From Photobacterium malacitanum (GTDB lineage Bacteria; Pseudomonadota; Gammaproteobacteria; Enterobacterales; Vibrionaceae): a stretch of DNA of 64,000 bases. The position numbers and the translations under genes are program-made. Positions 35,802-44,302 of the stretch are shown in pieces. Each line of letters begins with the position of its first letter. Positions within the stretch are counted from its first letter, which is position 1. Location of the stretch: positions 806,001 to 870,000 of the forward strand of contig NZ_FYAK01000002.1 of NCBI RefSeq assembly GCF_900185615.1, given 5' to 3'. The notes beneath the pieces are model-generated. The model was not told the DNA's origin and made no database searches. It worked only from the letters and a program-made list of their open reading frames with translations.

Positions 35802-36836
35802 ATGAAGAAAATATTCAAAGGGGTGACCACACTAGCATTCGCACTTTCAGCATTTAATGTTTCGGCAGCAAATGATGTGCTTAACGTTTACAACTGGGCA
35901 GAGTATATGCCAACAGATGTAATCAAAGCCTTTGAAAAAGAATATGATGTCACTGTCAACTACTCTACGTTCGATAATAATGAAGCAATGTACACTAAGC
36001 TCAAGCTACTTGATGGCAAGGGCTATGATGTTGCATTTGCATCAACGTACTTTATTGAAAAAATGGCCCGTGAAGGCATGCTTGCAAAAATAGATAAAAG
36101 CAAGATGCATCACTTAAATGACATCTATTCAGGCCTAATGAAACAGCCTTTCGATCCTAACAATGACTACTCATTACCTTATGTATGGGGCGTCACGGGG
36201 ATTAGTTACAATGCTGAAGTGATCACCAATGATCAGGTAACTAGCTGGAAAGATTTATGGAACACCAATTTTGAACAACAAGTGATGTTACTTGATGATG
36301 TTCGCGATGTGTTCGGTATGGCATTACGTGCCCAAGGCCACAGCATTAACAGCACTAACGAAGCTGAAATTAAACAGGCTTACGAAAAATTACGCCAGCT
36401 GCGTTCAAACGTGGTGGTTTACAATTCTGATGCTCCGCATGTCCCTTATGTTACAGGGGAAGCTATGATCGGTATGCAGTGGAATGGCAATGCCTTTATG
36501 GCGAAAAAAGAAATGCCAGAATTGAAGTTTGTTTATCCAACAGACGGTGCAATTTTATGGATGGATAATTTTATCGTCCCGAAAGGCAGCGAACATAAAG
36601 AGCTTGCGTTCAAGTTTATTGATTTCTTTATGCGACCAGAAAACCAAGCAAAAATTGTTGAAGCGCTTGGATTCCCAGCACCCAACAAGAAGGCTAAGCA
36701 ATTTTTACCCGCTGAATTACAAACGGATCCAATGATTTTCCCAACTGACGAGCAAGTCAATAATGGTGAATTCACAAATGACGTTGGTGATGCGGTAAAT
36801 ATTTACCAAAAATACTGGCAAATGCTAAAAAGCTAA
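35802..36836 (+). CDS. periplasmic polyamine-binding protein (PotD/PotF-like)
   Basis: A 344-residue extracellular solute-binding protein. The signal peptide ends at NVSAAND (about residue 23). The mature start LNVYNWAEYMPTDVIKAFEKEYDVTV is typical of PotD/PotF. Acidic and aromatic polyamine ligands are likely within LPYVWGVTGISYN and NFIVPKGSEH. It should deliver spermidine or putrescine to an ABC transporter, but no potABC/potGHI genes adjoin it. AGGA is placed eight bases before ATG. It is divergent from the PuuB-like gene, and the 188-bp spacer likely carries shared regulation. Confidence 0.85.
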   Translation: MKKIFKGVTTLAFALSAFNVSAANDVLNVYNWAEYMPTDVIKAFEKEYDVTVNYSTFDNNEAMYTKLKLLDGKGYDVAFASTYFIEKMAREGMLAKIDKSKMHHLNDIYSGLMKQPFDPNNDYSLPYVWGVTGISYNAEVITNDQVTSWKDLWNTNFEQQVMLLDDVRDVFGMALRAQGHSINSTNEAEIKQAYEKLRQLRSNVVVYNSDAPHVPYVTGEAMIGMQWNGNAFMAKKEMPELKFVYPTDGAILWMDNFIVPKGSEHKELAFKFIDFFMRPENQAKIVEALGFPAPNKKAKQFLPAELQTDPMIFPTDEQVNNGEFTNDVGDAVNIYQKYWQMLKS

Positions 36837-36842
36837 TTAGCT

Positions 36843-36878
36843 AAGAGGCTACGGTTAACCATTAACTGTAGCCTCTTG
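36843..36878. terminator. terminator after the polyamine-binding protein gene
   Basis: AAGAGGCTACGGTT and AACTGTAGCCTCTT pair with one G-T position around a short loop. It lies between two convergent genes. Confidence 0.8.
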
Positions 36879-36894
36879 CGTTTATAGCATCAGA

Positions 36895-37533
36895 TTAGTT
36901 AACAACTAAACCTGCAGCATTCAATTGTGGTAGTAAATCGCTAATAACACGTGGTTGATTCCAATCAATACGAATCAGCTTAGTACCCATTTTGCGACAT
37001 GCTTGAGGTAATACCGCATCATGAAATGCATCGATATCACTAATATAGCCAAGATCTAATCCCATCTCTTCAACACGACCACGCTGACGCATACGCTGAT
37101 AAGCTATCTCAGGATCGGTCTTTAAATAAATACAATAATCAATGGTTGGATATTGATTAATTTGACTGATCAAGTGCTGATAACACGCCATATGTTTAGC
37201 TATGTCTTCAGCTGTGCTGTTGTAATTGGCAATACAAGCATGAGTAAAGACCAAATCACTCAACAAAGAACGCTCAATAATATAAACCCCTTTCGGATTC
37301 AAATTATTCAATAACTCAGCGCGTTGTGCTGTGATATAACATTGAAAATTGCTGCGCGCAGTAACGTTAAAAGGGTCACGTGTAAATTCACCTAATAGAT
37401 GTTGAAATTCAGGATCAGAATCTACAGGCTCTAAAATAGCTGTCGCGTTTAGTGCTGCTGCGAGTTGAGGGAGTAATGTCGATTTACCGGCACCGATATT
37501 ACCTTCTACACATATAATTTGTGGCTTATCCAA
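36895..37533 (-). CDS. deoxynucleoside kinase
   Basis: A 212-residue kinase of the dCK/dGK/TK2-like family. The P-loop GNIGAGKST is at residues 11-19, the ERS motif in YIIERSLLSDLVF and the lid arginines in YQRMRQRGRVEEMG. It should phosphorylate a deoxynucleoside to the 5'-monophosphate for salvage. This family is more familiar in Gram-positives and eukaryotes than in enterics, though it also occurs in some Vibrionaceae. The base specificity cannot be read. ATG at 37533 follows GAGGGAAAGATATC. The gene is convergent with the polyamine-binding gene. Confidence 0.82.
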   Translation of the reverse strand: MDKPQIICVEGNIGAGKSTLLPQLAAALNATAILEPVDSDPEFQHLLGEFTRDPFNVTARSNFQCYITAQRAELLNNLNPKGVYIIERSLLSDLVFTHACIANYNSTAEDIAKHMACYQHLISQINQYPTIDYCIYLKTDPEIAYQRMRQRGRVEEMGLDLGYISDIDAFHDAVLPQACRKMGTKLIRIDWNQPRVISDLLPQLNAAGLVVN

Positions 37534-37864
37534 GATATCTTTCCCTCTAAAGGCTTAGCGATAAAAGAACCATACTTTGATTCTCTTCACGTTTACCAAT
37601 GCTCTAAACCCGACATTCTGAAACTAAACGCCGCAAAAAACCATCCCTTATATACTGTTTGGTGATTAATAAACCAAAACCCGATACCTTTAGCGCTAAA
37701 GCAGAACTAAAACCACCTTCAGCAACACTTTACTCGCTAGCAAATAACCCTATTAAGCTAAGCGATACCTTAAAGAGTAATTTTAACGCTTATATAAAAT
37801 GTGGATTGTAAAATAGCGCCTCCATGATAGCATCCACAAAATATTCATATTCTGAGATAACTTA
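37534..37864. other. intergenic region between divergent genes (331 bp)
   Basis: This gap lies between the deoxynucleoside kinase and LysE-type genes and should hold both promoters. No clear operator, hairpin or small gene was seen. Confidence 0.4.
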
Positions 37865-38485
37865 ATGTCATTTGAGGCTGCCATCGCGTTCTTTGGTGCT
37901 ATTTTCATTTTTGCGATCACTCCAGGTCCTGGTATATTTGCCATTCTTGCTAAAGCAATGGTAGAAGGCCCCACAAAATGTGTCATGATGGCATTAGGCA
38001 TGGTATGCAGTGATTTACTTTACTTACAACTAGCTTGTTTTGGATTAGCCACTATTGCTGAAAATTGGTCAGAAATATTTATAATTATTCGGTATCTCGG
38101 TGCTGGCTATTTAATCTATCTTGGCTATAAGATGATAACTGCATTTACACACAATCAGCCGCATACTGAACAACAAAAACCCCAACAAACAGCCTTAGCC
38201 AGCTTTGGACATGGTTTTTTGATTTCAGCATCAAATCCTAAAGTGATTTTGTTCTATGTCTCGTTTTTACCAACTTTTATTGATTTAACTCGCTTAAATC
38301 GCAGTGATATTGTTTTAGTTTCGATCTTATCTTCTATCGCATTAATGGCGGCGATTATGCTCGTTGCTTATGGCGCTTCACGATTAGCAAAAGTGATCAA
38401 AACGCCAACTGCACAACAGCGTCTAAACCAAACAGCTGGCGGTATTATGATTGCAGCGGGAGCCTATTTAGCGGTAAATAAGTAG
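37865..38485 (+). CDS. LysE/RhtB family amino-acid exporter
   Basis: A 206-residue inner-membrane protein with about six hydrophobic helices. The N-terminal signature AIFIFAITPGPGIFAILAKAMVEG is the RhtB/LysE hallmark, and GFLISASNPKVILFYVSFLPTFI is the conserved central motif. It is predicted to export an amino acid or derivative; substrates of this family cannot be told apart by eye. ATG at 37865 has a weak ribosome binding site (GAGATAACTT). It is a single gene followed closely by a possible dispersed repeat. Confidence 0.86.
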   Translation: MSFEAAIAFFGAIFIFAITPGPGIFAILAKAMVEGPTKCVMMALGMVCSDLLYLQLACFGLATIAENWSEIFIIIRYLGAGYLIYLGYKMITAFTHNQPHTEQQKPQQTALASFGHGFLISASNPKVILFYVSFLPTFIDLTRLNRSDIVLVSILSSIALMAAIMLVAYGASRLAKVIKTPTAQQRLNQTAGGIMIAAGAYLAVNK

Positions 38486-38487
38486 CC

Positions 38488-38655
38488 CCGTCATTCCCTA
38501 CAGTGAGGTTACGAACGAGATAGGGAATCTACTATCCACGCGTCGTAGAGTGGCTGTTTCCGTTGAGTTTTAACGCATGTTCACTGCTGTCTTTAATGCT
38601 CAAACACGTGATGAATAGATCACGGATAGTTCGTACCTCTCTTCCGAGATGACGG
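38488..38655. repeat. possible dispersed intergenic repeat (MITE-like)
   Basis: The element begins CCGTCATTCCCTA and ends with CCGAGATGACGG, so the ends carry an inverted CCGTCAT/ATGACGG. An internal fold ATTCCCTA/TAGGGAAT lies near the left end. It contains no frame of note. It looks like the small palindromic repeats found between genes in many proteobacteria, but only one copy is seen here. Confidence 0.4.
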
Positions 38656-38689
38656 ATAATAACCAGTGGGTATTCACTGTAAAAAATAG

Positions 38690-38828
38690 ATGCAAAAAAT
38701 CCTCACATTACTGACGAGGCTTCGTTGTGTTGTGAAGCGGGCGGGACTTGCCATTCCGAAAATCAGCGCGCCCCTCGGCGTGACAGGCTGATCATTGAAA
38801 CTTATTGTATTTGACTTAAATATTCCAG
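38690..38828 (-). repeat. single 139-bp tRNA-Asp-derived repeat unit
   Basis: One unit of the same repeat as at 32774-33468, placed in the same position downstream of the second tRNA operon. Its spacer (GATCATTGAAACTTATTG) matches the variant unit that begins at 32774 and not the common ones. Confidence 0.93.
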
Positions 38829-38832
38829 ATGC

Positions 38833-38862
38833 AAAAAAGCCCCGTCATTGCTGACGAGGCTT
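38833..38862 (-). terminator. terminator of tRNA operon copy 2
   Basis: The same hairpin as copy 1, with a single change in the loop (ATTGC instead of ATTAC on the plus strand). Confidence 0.9.
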
Positions 38863-38870
38863 CGTTGTGT

Positions 38871-38947
38871 TGGCGGAGCGGACGGGACTCGAACCCGCGA
38901 CCCCCGGCGTGACAGGCCGGTATTCTAACCAACTGAACTACCGCTCC
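38871..38947 (-). tRNA. tRNA-Asp (GTC), copy 2
   Basis: Identical in sequence to the copy at 33511-33587, with CCA encoded and the GTC anticodon. Confidence 0.97.
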
Positions 38948-38987
38948 AATTCTTTATGAAACTCGATTAAATCAAATTTCTAGAATA

Positions 38988-39078
38988 TGGCGGAGAGATA
39001 GGGATTTGAACCCTAGATACGCTATAAACGTATGCCGGTTTTCAAGACCGGTGCTTTCAACCACTCAGCCATCTCTCC
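38988..39078 (-). tRNA. tRNA-Ser (TGA), copy 2
   Basis: Identical in sequence to the copy at 33628-33718. The 40-bp spacer to tRNA-Asp is also identical. Confidence 0.97.
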
Positions 39079-39088
39079 AATGGCGCGA

Positions 39089-39117
39089 ATAATAGCGAGC
39101 TTAGCCTTAGCTGTAAA
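39089..39117 (-). promoter_or_regulatory. sigma-70 promoter of tRNA operon copy 2
   Basis: TTTACA-N17-TATTAT as in copy 1. The two copies diverge just upstream of the -35 box, so the duplication ends there. Confidence 0.8.
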
Positions 39118-39243
39118 GTCTTTTTTTACAAAAACAGTAATTTTATTATTACTGATATTGTTTTTTAATCAAAATCATTAAAAATCAATCTTTACGCTGA
39201 TAAAACCATCTTTTTCATGTTGTTACCCATTTATAAATAGGGG

Positions 39244-40224
39244 TTAGACAAAATGAACAATGGTTTGAATGAGCTTGGTGGCTAATTTAGCCGTCTGATT
39301 ATCGTAATCATACTCAGGGTTCAATTCAGCAATATCGACAATCTTAACTTTACCGCTTGCCATTATATGTTTAATTGCCCATTCCACCATTGATAAACTC
39401 ACGCCATGCATGCGCGTCATATTCGCTCCAGGTGCTATTGATGACGAAAACACATCCAAATCTATACTTAGCTGAATACAATCAACATTATCTATAAAAC
39501 TGTCCAGTTGCGCCTGAATATGTTTTTTATTACGAGCTGTCATTTGATTATCTAGCAACCACTGACAGCCAAGCTCTTGTGCTAATTTAAACATTGCTTG
39601 TGAATTAGCATGATCGCAAATACCTAAACCGAGAAAATCAAAACTGCGTTGTTGCTGTTTGCTATAACACCATGCAGCATGAAATGCAGAACCTGCCCGT
39701 AACGATAATGATGGCCTTAACTCAAAATGAGCATCAAAATTAATCACCCCAACACGAGGAGCGGTAAGCGTTGGTTGTGTATCCATTATTGTTGGTGATA
39801 ACTGCATCTCAGCACTAAAATCAGACAATGCCTGATAACTAGCAATTGAAATTTCATGACCACCACCGAGAACAACAGGAAAATGACCATCGCGTAGACC
39901 ACGTAGCAATAATTGATGTTGCCTGTCACTTACTGCTGCAAAGCTATGATCATCAATAGTTTGTTCAATATCACCGGCATCATAAAAAGGCAATGCCGTT
40001 TGTGGATGAGTCCGCGGCAGTATACGTCGAATACTGGCAGGGCCTTCTTTAGCACCTTGTCGTCCACGCCCCCAATCAACATTCAGATCTGAAATAACCC
40101 CCACTAACATCACACCAGGTTGGCATTGTTGAGTATAAGGGCTGATGAGCGTATGTTTACGATGATATAGCATCGGTTTTTGAGGCTCATTTTTAAATAA
40201 TTTTTTTAATTGATCGACTAACAT
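39244..40224 (-). CDS. ureohydrolase family enzyme, formimidoylglutamase-like
   Basis: About 326 residues of the arginase/agmatinase superfamily. Metal-site motifs are VVLGGGHEIS, VINFDAHFELRPS and QLSIDLDVFSSS. The second carries Glu where most members have the third-position Asp (DAHxD). The general sequence is closest to HutG-type formimidoylglutamases, but no other hut gene is nearby, so agmatinase or guanidinobutyrase activity is equally possible. ATG at 40224 is chosen because AAGGTAGG lies just upstream; the frame extends to a TTG at 40263. An IclR-type regulator gene lies immediately upstream on the same strand. Confidence 0.8.
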   Translation of the reverse strand: MLVDQLKKLFKNEPQKPMLYHRKHTLISPYTQQCQPGVMLVGVISDLNVDWGRGRQGAKEGPASIRRILPRTHPQTALPFYDAGDIEQTIDDHSFAAVSDRQHQLLLRGLRDGHFPVVLGGGHEISIASYQALSDFSAEMQLSPTIMDTQPTLTAPRVGVINFDAHFELRPSLSLRAGSAFHAAWCYSKQQQRSFDFLGLGICDHANSQAMFKLAQELGCQWLLDNQMTARNKKHIQAQLDSFIDNVDCIQLSIDLDVFSSSIAPGANMTRMHGVSLSMVEWAIKHIMASGKVKIVDIAELNPEYDYDNQTAKLATKLIQTIVHFV

Positions 40225-40266
40225 ACGCCTACCTTCCCTATCTTCTGCCTTTATAAACAACACACC

Positions 40267-40995
40267 CTAGTGTTGTGGTGGTAATGCTCTTGCTGCTTGT
40301 AATACACACATTACAATTTTATTTTTGCGGCTATTAATGCGCTCTGCTGGAGCCATGACACTAACAGCTCCAACCACTTTATTACCCACAAACACGGGGG
40401 CACTGACACCAGAAACACCGACATCAATTTCTGATGTACTAATAGCAAAACCATCTTGTTTAATGAGATCTAACTCGGCAATCCAACTATCGATCTGTTG
40501 CTGTTCGGTAATATCGTAATGTTCTAAAATCGTTAATTGGCGTGCCAATGGTAAATAAGCCAGAATCACTTTCGCAGAAGCGCCACGGATCAATGGCTGG
40601 CTTTGACCTTTTTCATAACTACAACGTAATGCATAGGGGCTATCAATACTGTCAACACATAAAGCATTGAATCCTACCGCAACCATATAAGCAGACATCT
40701 CGCCCGTTTGCTGTTGTAACCGCTTTAAAATCGGTCTTACGCCATCAGGTAATGGCGAGTTTATTTCAAAATTTCGCTGAAGTTGTAATGCTGCAGGGCC
40801 GGCACTATAAGTATTACGTCCATGATTTTCTTCAATTAAATTCCAATCACGAAGTAATGCTAAATAACGATATACGCTACTTATTGGCATTCCCATTTCG
40901 GCACTGAGTTGTTGTGCTTGTAACGGCACATTAGATGCAGCAATGTGAATAAGCACTTGCAACAATTTTTCATTAGCACTGAGTGAATGAGTCAC
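40267..40995 (-). CDS. IclR family transcriptional regulator
   Basis: A 242-residue regulator. The winged helix-turn-helix occupies about residues 5-65 (PLQAQQLSAEMGMPISSVYRYLALLRDW), and the GAF-like IclR effector domain follows (LIRGASAKVILAYLP, FAISTSEIDVGVSGVSAPVF). It probably controls the downstream ureohydrolase gene, 42 bases away, in response to a small nitrogen or carbon compound. The start is GTG at 40995; there is no nearby ATG that keeps the DNA-binding domain. Confidence 0.86.
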   Translation of the reverse strand: MTHSLSANEKLLQVLIHIAASNVPLQAQQLSAEMGMPISSVYRYLALLRDWNLIEENHGRNTYSAGPAALQLQRNFEINSPLPDGVRPILKRLQQQTGEMSAYMVAVGFNALCVDSIDSPYALRCSYEKGQSQPLIRGASAKVILAYLPLARQLTILEHYDITEQQQIDSWIAELDLIKQDGFAISTSEIDVGVSGVSAPVFVGNKVVGAVSVMAPAERINSRKNKIVMCVLQAARALPPQH

Positions 40996-41323
40996 AGATA
41001 GGTTATCTCTAATTTGTGTGATGATTATTTGTAACTAATTCTATCGTTAACGACAAGTCGCATTCTTATATAATGAGAAAATAACGGATTTAGTTACCAT
41101 TTATTATTACATTGCGAGAAGTAAGCCTAGATTTGAAATCTTTCACTCCAAAAATAAAACTAACGGTCCATGTTTTTGAACCCTCGTTTATTATTTCAAC
41201 GTAAAAATAAAAAAATCGACTTTACTTAGTATAAATACAGATCTAACTAGCCATAACAGGGGGGTTACTGGTAAAATCTGTCCATAATTGACCGTCTAAA
41301 ACAGTAAAAGAGAGTGATTCCTC
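40996..41323. other. intergenic region between divergent genes (328 bp)
   Basis: This gap lies between the IclR and YebC-like genes. It is AT-rich apart from a GGGGGG run near 41260. No structure was found beyond a plausible ribosome binding site (AAGAGAG) for the downstream gene. Confidence 0.4.
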
Positions 41324-42046
41324 ATGGGAAGAAAGTTCGAAGTACGCAAATTGTCTATGGCAAAAACCCAAGGCGCTAAGATCAAGGTTTACTCTAAATA
41401 CGGTAAAGAGATCTACGTTTGTGCTAAGAACGGTAGCCCTGATCCAGATGCTAACCTAGCACTTCGCCGTCTTATTGAGAAAGCGAAGAAAGATCAGGTG
41501 CCAAGCCACGTTATCGAAAAAGCAATTGATAAAGCGAAAGGCGGCGGTGGTGAAGATTACGCAACTGCACGTTACGAAGGTTTTGGCCCTGGCAACTGCA
41601 TGGTTATCGTTGACTGTTTAACAGATAACAACAACCGTACTTTCATGGATGTTCGTCAAGCATTCGTTAAAAACCATGCAAAAATCGGTAGCCCTGGTAC
41701 TGTTGGCCACATGTTTGAACACCAAGCAGTATTTGAGTTTAAAGGTACTGACGAAGAAGTTGTTCTTGAAAATCTAATGATGGAAGACGTTGACGTTACT
41801 GACATCACTTGTGAAGATGGCGAAATTACTATTTATGCCCCTCACACTGAATTCTTCAAAGTTAAAAATGCACTTGCAGCAACGATGCCGGATGTTGCGA
41901 TTGATTCTGAAGAAATTGCTTTCGTTCCACAGACAATGACTGAATTGGCTGGTGACGACATTGCAATGTTTGAGAAATTCCTTGACGCACTAAACGATTG
42001 TGATGACGTACAAAACGTTTACCACAATGCTGAAATGGCAGACTAA
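41324..42046 (+). CDS. YebC/PmpR family transcriptional regulator (YeeN-like)
   Basis: A 240-residue protein. It begins MGRKFEVRK and has the family core [35 protein letters not shown] and [20 protein letters not shown]. The start MGRK and length are closer to E. coli YeeN than to YebC. Members bind DNA or act on ribosomes at proline stretches; the role of the YeeN branch is not settled. Strongly used codons suggest a well-expressed gene. Its own terminator follows, so it is monocistronic. Confidence 0.9.
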   Translation: MGRKFEVRKLSMAKTQGAKIKVYSKYGKEIYVCAKNGSPDPDANLALRRLIEKAKKDQVPSHVIEKAIDKAKGGGGEDYATARYEGFGPGNCMVIVDCLTDNNNRTFMDVRQAFVKNHAKIGSPGTVGHMFEHQAVFEFKGTDEEVVLENLMMEDVDVTDITCEDGEITIYAPHTEFFKVKNALAATMPDVAIDSEEIAFVPQTMTELAGDDIAMFEKFLDALNDCDDVQNVYHNAEMAD

Positions 42047-42065
42047 GTTAAACTGCTATTTTTCA

Positions 42066-42094
42066 CAAAAAGGTCACTTCGGTGGCCTTTTTGT
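42066..42094 (+). terminator. terminator of the YebC-like gene
   Basis: AAAAAGGTCAC and GTGGCCTTTTT pair around a TTCG tetraloop and are followed by more Ts. Confidence 0.92.
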
Positions 42095-42316
42095 TTATCT
42101 ATACTTATCTACCTCCTCGCTTAATATACCGCTTTCATTGCTCTTCCTTCCCCCCTCTTCGCTGATGCCATTATTTTGATAAATAGGTAGATATAATATT
42201 GACAAAAAACATAACTATTATAGTTGTTGCAGTAATTATTTAAGCCTATAACTAATTGTAATATTAATTTATGTTCAATGAATATGGCTTATTTACACGG
42301 GAGTTAAAGGATAAAT

Positions 42317-42994
42317 ATGAATATTTTAATTGTCTTAACGTCTCATCAGTATTTGGGTAAAACCACCACAAAAACGGGTCTATGGCTTGATGAATTTACG
42401 GTGCCATTTTACGCCTTTAAAGATAATAACTGCACAGTTGCTCTCGCCTCTCCTAATGGTGGACAAGTTCCGATTGACCCCAAAAGTGATACACCAGAAC
42501 TTCAAACAGAATCTGTGGTGCGCTTTAAAAATGATCCAGACGCCATTACACAATTAGCCAATACATTGTTATTGTCGACCATAAATCCTACTGACTATGA
42601 CGCTGTATTTTATCCTGGAGGACATGGACCATTGTGGGATCTATCGCAAGATGCAGCATCAAAAAATATTATTGAATGGTGTTATCAGAACAACAAACCG
42701 ACAGGGTTAGTTTGTCATGGGCCTGCTGCATTAAAAGCGCCACAAAACCCAGATGGCAGCCCTCTTATCACAGGTAAAAATGTTACGGGATTCAGTAATA
42801 GCGAAGAAGCTGCAGTTGGCTTAACGGATGTTGTGCCTTTTTTACTTGAAGATATGCTAACCACCCAAGGGGCACACTATAGTAAAGGCGCTGATTGGCA
42901 AAGCTATATTGTTGTCGATAACAATCTTATTACCGGACAAAACCCGGCCTCAGCTCAAGCTGTTGCCACTGAAATAATTCGCCAATTAAAATAG
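42317..42994 (+). CDS. DJ-1/PfpI family protein (Hsp31-like class I glutamine amidotransferase fold)
   Basis: A 225-residue protein with the nucleophile elbow GLVCHGPAAL (Cys near residue 133) and the DYDAVFYPGGHGPLWDL motif, which place it in the Hsp31/YDR533C-type branch. Relatives act as glyoxalases, holdases or deglycases; the exact role here is open. ATG at 42317 follows AAAGGATAAAT. It is convergent with another DJ-1/PfpI member of a different subgroup. Confidence 0.85.
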   Translation: MNILIVLTSHQYLGKTTTKTGLWLDEFTVPFYAFKDNNCTVALASPNGGQVPIDPKSDTPELQTESVVRFKNDPDAITQLANTLLLSTINPTDYDAVFYPGGHGPLWDLSQDAASKNIIEWCYQNNKPTGLVCHGPAALKAPQNPDGSPLITGKNVTGFSNSEEAAVGLTDVVPFLLEDMLTTQGAHYSKGADWQSYIVVDNNLITGQNPASAQAVATEIIRQLK

Positions 42995-43000
42995 CATTTT

Positions 43001-43036
43001 AAAAAAGCCTAGCTATTTGATTAGCTAGGCTTTTAG
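43001..43036. terminator. bidirectional terminator between the two DJ-1/PfpI genes
   Basis: AAAAGCCTAGCTA and TAGCTAGGCTTTT form a 13-bp perfect stem with A and T runs outside. Confidence 0.92.
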
Positions 43037-43060
43037 TATTCAGACAACGAACGTTATAAT

Positions 43061-43651
43061 TTAATTATTATTCAGCGGCCAATGATCAAAATAAATATGG
43101 CTTGCTTGCCAATCCACTTTTTGCTGATCATCAGTTAATAAATAACGTGCAACGGTAAACGCGAATTCAAAACTAACACCTAAACCACGTCCAGTAATAA
43201 ATTGGCCATCAACCACTACTTTCTGTTTTATAAATTGACCGTCGTCGAATTTTTCAGCGAGTTTATCACCGGTAGTATACGTGCGGCCTTGCAATAAATG
43301 ATGCGCTGCAAGTACTTTTGCGCCAGATGAGCATAATGCACAAATATACTTATTAGCTTCAATATGACGCTTTAAAAAAGCAATGACATTGGCATTAGCT
43401 GATAAATTATCAGTACCTTGCGGGCCACCGGGCATCATTACAGCATCATAAGTGGTGTCGAATTTATCTGCTAACACATAATCAGCACTGATTTTAGTTT
43501 CAAAATAAGTATTAAGCGTGGTGGTTGCCATGCAAGACAACACGTCTACTTTAATATCTAAACGGCGCATAATATCGATAAAAACGACCGCTTCGCCTTC
43601 CTCAAAACCATCGGCAAGCAATACCGCGACATGCTTTACATTGGTCATCAT
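43061..43651 (-). CDS. DJ-1/PfpI family protein (YajL/ThiJ-like)
   Basis: About 196 residues of the DJ-1 branch: VLLADGFEEGEAVVFIDIMRR near the N-terminus (Glu of the Cys-Glu pair), YDAVMMPGGPQGTDNL and the Cys elbow ALCSSGAKVLA. It is probably a glyoxalase/deglycase or redox-protective protein. AAGGATTG lies just before ATG at 43651. It starts six bases after the KDPG aldolase gene, so it is likely co-transcribed with kdgK and eda, an unusual partner for a sugar-acid pathway. Confidence 0.83.
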   Translation of the reverse strand: MMTNVKHVAVLLADGFEEGEAVVFIDIMRRLDIKVDVLSCMATTTLNTYFETKISADYVLADKFDTTYDAVMMPGGPQGTDNLSANANVIAFLKRHIEANKYICALCSSGAKVLAAHHLLQGRTYTTGDKLAEKFDDGQFIKQKVVVDGQFITGRGLGVSFEFAFTVARYLLTDDQQKVDWQASHIYFDHWPLNNN

Positions 43652-43657
43652 CAATCC

Positions 43658-44302
43658 TTATGCCTTCGCCTGAGCAATCATTGCACACACTTCGCGTACA
43701 TTGGCGGCAATCAAATCCCAGTCATGCTGCGTAATAGCACTTGTTGGCGCGATCCAAGTACCGCCACAAGCAATTACTTGAGGAATCGCTAAATAATCAC
43801 TTAAATTTAGCGGTGTAACGCCACCTGTCGGCATCAATTGAATTTGGCTATAAGGCCCAACCAATGATTTAAGCATATTAATGCCACCTGACGCCTCAGC
43901 AGGGAAAAACTTAAGCGCACTTACACCTAATTCTAATGCTTGCTCAACTAAACTTGGATTATTAACTCCAGGGATCATCTTAATATTATTGGCTAAACAA
44001 TATTTTACTGTGGTTGGATTAAACCCTGGACTAATCACAAAATCAGCTCCTGCCGCAATTGCAGCATCGACTTGCTCTGTGGTTAATACTGTTCCTGCAC
44101 ACAATACAATTTGTGGGTAAGCGGCGCGAATTAAGCGAATAGATTCAGCTGCAGCTGCCGTTCTAAACGTAATTTCCGCAGCAGGCAGACCATTTTCAAC
44201 TAATACTTTAGCAAGTGGAACTGCATCTGCCGCATTTTCAATTTGTATAACAGGCATTACTCGCAATGCACGCAAACGATCAATCCATTCATTTGTCATC
44301 AT
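43658..44302 (-). CDS. eda: 2-dehydro-3-deoxyphosphogluconate aldolase (KDPG/KHG aldolase)
   Basis: A 214-residue class I aldolase. Glu43 and Arg47 in AAEITFRT and Lys131 in ALKFFPAEASGG are the catalytic residues expected for KDPG/KHG aldolase, together with PTGGV. It splits KDPG into pyruvate and glyceraldehyde 3-phosphate in the cytoplasm. It overlaps the end of the KDG kinase gene by 14 bases, so the two enzymes act in sequence and are translationally coupled. ATG at 44302. Confidence 0.93.
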   Translation of the reverse strand: MMTNEWIDRLRALRVMPVIQIENAADAVPLAKVLVENGLPAAEITFRTAAAAESIRLIRAAYPQIVLCAGTVLTTEQVDAAIAAGADFVISPGFNPTTVKYCLANNIKMIPGVNNPSLVEQALELGVSALKFFPAEASGGINMLKSLVGPYSQIQLMPTGGVTPLNLSDYLAIPQVIACGGTWIAPTSAITQHDWDLIAANVREVCAMIAQAKA

